Source: Nitrospira sp.
GTDB taxonomy: Bacteria > Nitrospirota > Nitrospiria > Nitrospirales > Nitrospiraceae
Assembly (NCBI GenBank): GCA_015904055.1
Contig: JABMDE010000023.1
Span: forward strand, 5,870 to 14,013
Direction of reading: 5' to 3'
DNA: 8,144 bases
Under the pieces are notes generated by a model. The model did not search any database. It had not been told where the DNA came from and saw only the letters and a list, made by a program, of their open reading frames with translations. Positions 6,442 to 8,144 of this stretch are shown piece after piece. A program made the position numbers and the translations under genes. Within the stretch, counting starts at the first letter, position 1. Every line of letters begins with the position of its first letter.

Positions 6442-7910
6442 CCGCAGCCGCAATCGAATCAGCCGGTAGGACCGGACGCCGGGCATGGCCGACCGTGCTC
6501 CACCACATGGTGAAAACGATTCGAACGAGAATGTTGTTCGAGCCGGGGCAGCACCTTCTTGTCGCAGTGTCCGGCGGCCCGGATTCCGTCGCGCTTGTAT
6601 CACTTCTGCATCGGCTGCGAACACCATGGCGTCTGACACTCAGTGCTGCTCACGGTAATTACGGGTTGCGTGGGAGTGAATCGGATGGCGATCAGGCGTT
6701 TGTGGAGGCGCTCTGTCAACGGTTGGATATTCCGCTTCATGCGATGCAACTCGATGTCCAGAATCGCGCACGTGGTACGTCTCTCCAAGCGGCAGCTCGT
6801 GACGTGCGCTACCGTGCGCTGACAGCCATTGCGCACCAATGTGGGGCGGATCGGATTGCCGTCGGACATACGGCCGACGATCAAGCTGAAACCGTGCTGC
6901 TCTGGATGCTGCGCGGGGCAGGCTTGTCCGGTCTGTCCGGCATGCCGGCATGCCGCGATGGCAGCATTGTCCGGCCTTTGTTCGAGCTGAGGCGGAGAGA
7001 GATCCTCGCTTATCTTCAGAGTGAGGCGATATCCTTTCGTCGTGATTCCAGTAATGATAAGCCAATCTATCTGCGGAACCGAGTCAGACACGAAATCATT
7101 CCGGCCTTGCAGCGGGTATCGCCGGCATCGGTGAAAACTCTCTGTAAGCTTGCCGATGTCTGTCGCGAAGACGACCGGTATCTCGACGAACAGGTTGCTG
7201 CGCTCAGTACTGCTCGGATTGATCGATTGCCGGAGGGCGAACAAATGATCGATCGATTGTTCCTGCGAGAGCTACCGCTTGCAATGCAGCGGCGTCTCAT
7301 CCATTCATCATTGCAGAGATGCAGCCCGGTAGATCGACCGCCGAGTCTACACTGGGTAGAGCTCGTGCGTCAGGCTGTGATGAAGAAGGACAGAGTCTCG
7401 AATATCGCCATTCCATCAGGGCGTGTGATCGTTGATAAACATGTTGTGCGATTCTTCCCGCCGACATCACAAGCGCAGCCACATAATCGGCCCGATCAGA
7501 CCGGTTCGATGGTTTTGCCTGTGCCGGGGGCGATCACCTGGACTGCCACGGGGCAACGCATTCATGCGGAGCGATTGCTGCGGAAGCATATTCATGAGAC
7601 CGCACATAAAAATGATCGTATCCTGATGGATGCCGACCGAATCGACGGACCATTGGTAGTACGAGCGTGGCAGCCGGGAGATCGGTTTTGTCCTTTCGGT
7701 ATGAAAGGGCGTTCGAAGAAGCTCCAGGACTTTTTTACTGATCTGAAAGTGGTTGGTAGTGATCGGACGAGAATTCCAGTAGTAGCTACAGCGGAGCAAA
7801 TCCTGTGGGTTGTAGGGTATCGGCAGGATGACCGGTCGGTAATGACTCCGGCGACTGAACGGTGTGTCGTCATGACGGTCGATGGACCGCCCGCAGTGAG
7901 GGGGAAATAG
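6438..7910 (+). CDS. tilS: tRNA(Ile)-lysidine synthetase
   Basis: Modifies the wobble cytidine (C34) of the CAU-anticodon isoleucine tRNA to lysidine with ATP and lysine, so that it reads AUA instead of AUG. The 490-residue chain has an N-terminal PP-loop ATPase domain with S-G-G-P-D-S (45-50), G-H-T-A-D-D-Q-A-E-T (143-152) and R-N-R-V-R-H-E (213-219). A middle helical region follows. The C-terminal TilS domain has G-D-R-F-C-P-F-G (414-421) and K-K-L-Q-D-F-F (427-433). The usual histidine after N in the A-H-x-N-H-x-L-R motif is Tyr75 here. The ATG at 6438 overlaps the ribF stop (ATGA), supporting this start; Met24 at 6507 is an alternative. The last 31 codons (7815-7907) belong to the duplicated segment described separately. 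Gene order tilS-hpt is widely conserved in bacteria. Confidence 0.96.
   Translation: MTAAAIESAGRTGRRAWPTVLHHMVKTIRTRMLFEPGQHLLVAVSGGPDSVALVSLLHRLRTPWRLTLSAAHGNYGLRGSESDGDQAFVEALCQRLDIPLHAMQLDVQNRARGTSLQAAARDVRYRALTAIAHQCGADRIAVGHTADDQAETVLLWMLRGAGLSGLSGMPACRDGSIVRPLFELRRREILAYLQSEAISFRRDSSNDKPIYLRNRVRHEIIPALQRVSPASVKTLCKLADVCREDDRYLDEQVAALSTARIDRLPEGEQMIDRLFLRELPLAMQRRLIHSSLQRCSPVDRPPSLHWVELVRQAVMKKDRVSNIAIPSGRVIVDKHVVRFFPPTSQAQPHNRPDQTGSMVLPVPGAITWTATGQRIHAERLLRKHIHETAHKNDRILMDADRIDGPLVVRAWQPGDRFCPFGMKGRSKKLQDFFTDLKVVGSDRTRIPVVATAEQILWVVGYRQDDRSVMTPATERCVVMTVDGPPAVRGK
7898..7904 (+). promoter_or_regulatory. Ribosome-binding site of the truncated hpt copy
   Basis: GAGGGGG inside the tilS 3' end, 10 nt before the ATG at 7915. 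Its counterpart GAGGGAG precedes the real hpt start at the same distance, so the initiation signal was duplicated with the start codon. Confidence 0.5.
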
Positions 7911-7914
7911 CGAT

Positions 7915-8028
7915 ATGGAACGTATGTTTGGGAAGCCGATCGTCACGCAAGAGCCAATGCGCGCTCGTATGAGAGTGAGCGGGTATCGGCAGGATGGCCG
8001 GTCGTCTCTGACTGGGACGACCGAATGA
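7915..8028 (+). pseudogene. Truncated hpt copy fused in frame to a tilS tail remnant (37-codon ORF)
   Basis: Starts with ATG 4 bases after the tilS stop and encodes M-E-R-M-F-G-K-P-I-V-T-Q-E-P-M-R-A-R. This is the same as the start of the real hpt at 8081 except Pro for Gln at residue 14. After about 22 codons the sequence switches at 7981, still in the same frame, into a copy of the tilS C-terminal segment (G-Y-R-Q-D-G-R-S) and stops at TGA 8026-8028. It lacks everything needed for phosphoribosyltransferase activity. It retains a ribosome-binding site, so it may still be translated as a short peptide or act as a leader for hpt; that is speculation. The likeliest view is a by-product of the tandem duplication. 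Confidence 0.8.
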
Positions 8029-8076
8029 TGTCTGGTGTTCACGGTTGATGGACCGTTCACAGTGAGGGAGAGTTAG
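7981..8076 (+). pseudogene. Decayed copy of the tilS 3' end
   Basis: In the frame starting at 7981 this gives 15 codons, an in-frame TGA (8026-8028) where intact tilS has CGG (Arg475), then 15 more codons and TAG at 8074-8076. It is collinear with tilS codons 460-490 plus stop, with 19 of 31 residues the same and no indels. Base differences fall on codon positions 1/2/3 as about 9/6/8, so there is no third-position excess. That argues against present purifying selection. It contains the ribosome-binding site of the downstream hpt. Confidence 0.85.
8064..8070 (+). promoter_or_regulatory. Ribosome-binding site of hpt
   Basis: GAGGGAG, 10 nt before the ATG at 8081, embedded in the decayed tilS tail copy. 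Keeping this site may explain why this part of the remnant still matches the intact tilS end closely (9 of 10 bases at 8061-8070). Confidence 0.55.
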
Positions 8077-8080
8077 CGGC

Positions 8081-8144
8081 ATGGAACGTATGTTTGGGAA
8101 GCCGATTGTCACGCAAGAGCAAATGCGCGCCCGCATCCGGGAGA
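8081..8144 (+). CDS. hpt: Hypoxanthine phosphoribosyltransferase, 5' end (partial)
   Basis: The frame is open from ATG at 8081 to the window end: 21 codons beginning M-E-R-M-F-G-K-P-I-V-T-Q-E-Q-M-R-A-R-I-R-E. The I-V-T-x-E-Q-(M/I)-x-x-R-I-R-E pattern matches the N terminus of bacterial hypoxanthine phosphoribosyltransferases, and the place directly after tilS is the conserved one. The enzyme would convert hypoxanthine (and guanine) to IMP/GMP with PRPP in purine salvage. The catalytic PRPP-binding motif lies outside the window, so the call rests on the N terminus and gene order. It is preferred over the copy at 7915 because that one stops after 37 codons. Confidence 0.75.
   Translation, partial: MERMFGKPIVTQEQMRARIRE

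Larger units (their letters stand above)
7815..8144 (+). repeat. Imperfect tandem duplication of the tilS-end/hpt-start junction, period 166 bp
   Basis: Unit 1 (7815-7980) and unit 2 (7981 to the window end) align without gaps; I count about 131 matches in 164 positions (80%). Each unit contains the last 31 tilS codons, a stop, a four-base gap, and the first codons of hpt. The left edge is sharp: bases before 7815 and before 7981 do not match. Identity is uneven: about 75% over the tilS tail and spacer, 48 of 50 over the first 50 bases of hpt, then dropping near the unit end. Confidence 0.93.

Noticed and set aside
6938..6955. Perfect 18-bp palindrome (CGGCATGC-type repeat)
   Set aside because: It lies inside tilS coding sequence (Ser-Gly-Met-Pro-Ala-Cys-Arg), is isolated, and has no T-run or partner site. 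GC-rich coding sequence can produce this by chance.
7467..8060. Reverse-strand open frame (197 codons) over the tilS end and the duplicated junction
   Set aside because: Its repeated segments simply mirror the tandem duplication on the + strand; no family resemblance and no ribosome-binding signal were seen.
7815..8144. Possible CRISPR array or mobile-element end
   Set aside because: Only two long units, each explained by tilS and hpt sequence. There are no short spaced repeats, terminal inverted repeats or transposase.

Overview
The window reads as one co-directional gene block on the + strand, about 55-60% GC by eye. Gene content and order (hemA, hemC, a cobA-hemD fusion, a small CBS-domain gene, hemB, ribF, tilS, start of hpt) suggest a Nitrospira-like member of Nitrospirota. 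That placement is inference from recalled gene order and protein style; no database was searched.

Layout: positions 1-35 look like the 3' tip of an upstream gene ending one base before hemA. Positions 37-5386 carry tetrapyrrole genes of the C5 pathway: glutamyl-tRNA reductase (HemA), hydroxymethylbilane synthase (HemC), a bifunctional uroporphyrinogen-III methyltransferase/synthase (CobA-HemD) and porphobilinogen synthase (HemB). A 131-residue protein made of two CBS domains sits between cobA-hemD and hemB. Together these cover most steps from glutamyl-tRNA to uroporphyrinogen III and precorrin-2; glutamate-1-semialdehyde aminomutase (HemL) is not in the window. Positions 5389-7910 hold housekeeping genes: ribF (FMN/FAD synthesis) and tilS (tRNA-Ile lysidine synthetase), followed by the first 21 codons of hpt (purine salvage). 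Junctions are tight (overlaps or gaps of 6-39 bases), and I see no terminator or internal promoter, so a single long transcript is likely.

The unusual part is the last third. ribF contains a perfect in-frame tandem duplication of 99 bp (33 codons) covering the nucleotide-binding loop of its riboflavin kinase domain. About 1.6 kb downstream, the tilS/hpt junction is itself duplicated as an imperfect tandem repeat of period 166 bp, about 80% identical. This leaves a dead-looking middle segment: a copy of the hpt ribosome-binding site and first codons joined in frame to a decayed copy of the tilS tail. No other system (CRISPR, mobile element, RNA gene) is visible. No stretch over 300 bases lacks a gene; the longest is 7911-8080, which is filled by the duplication.
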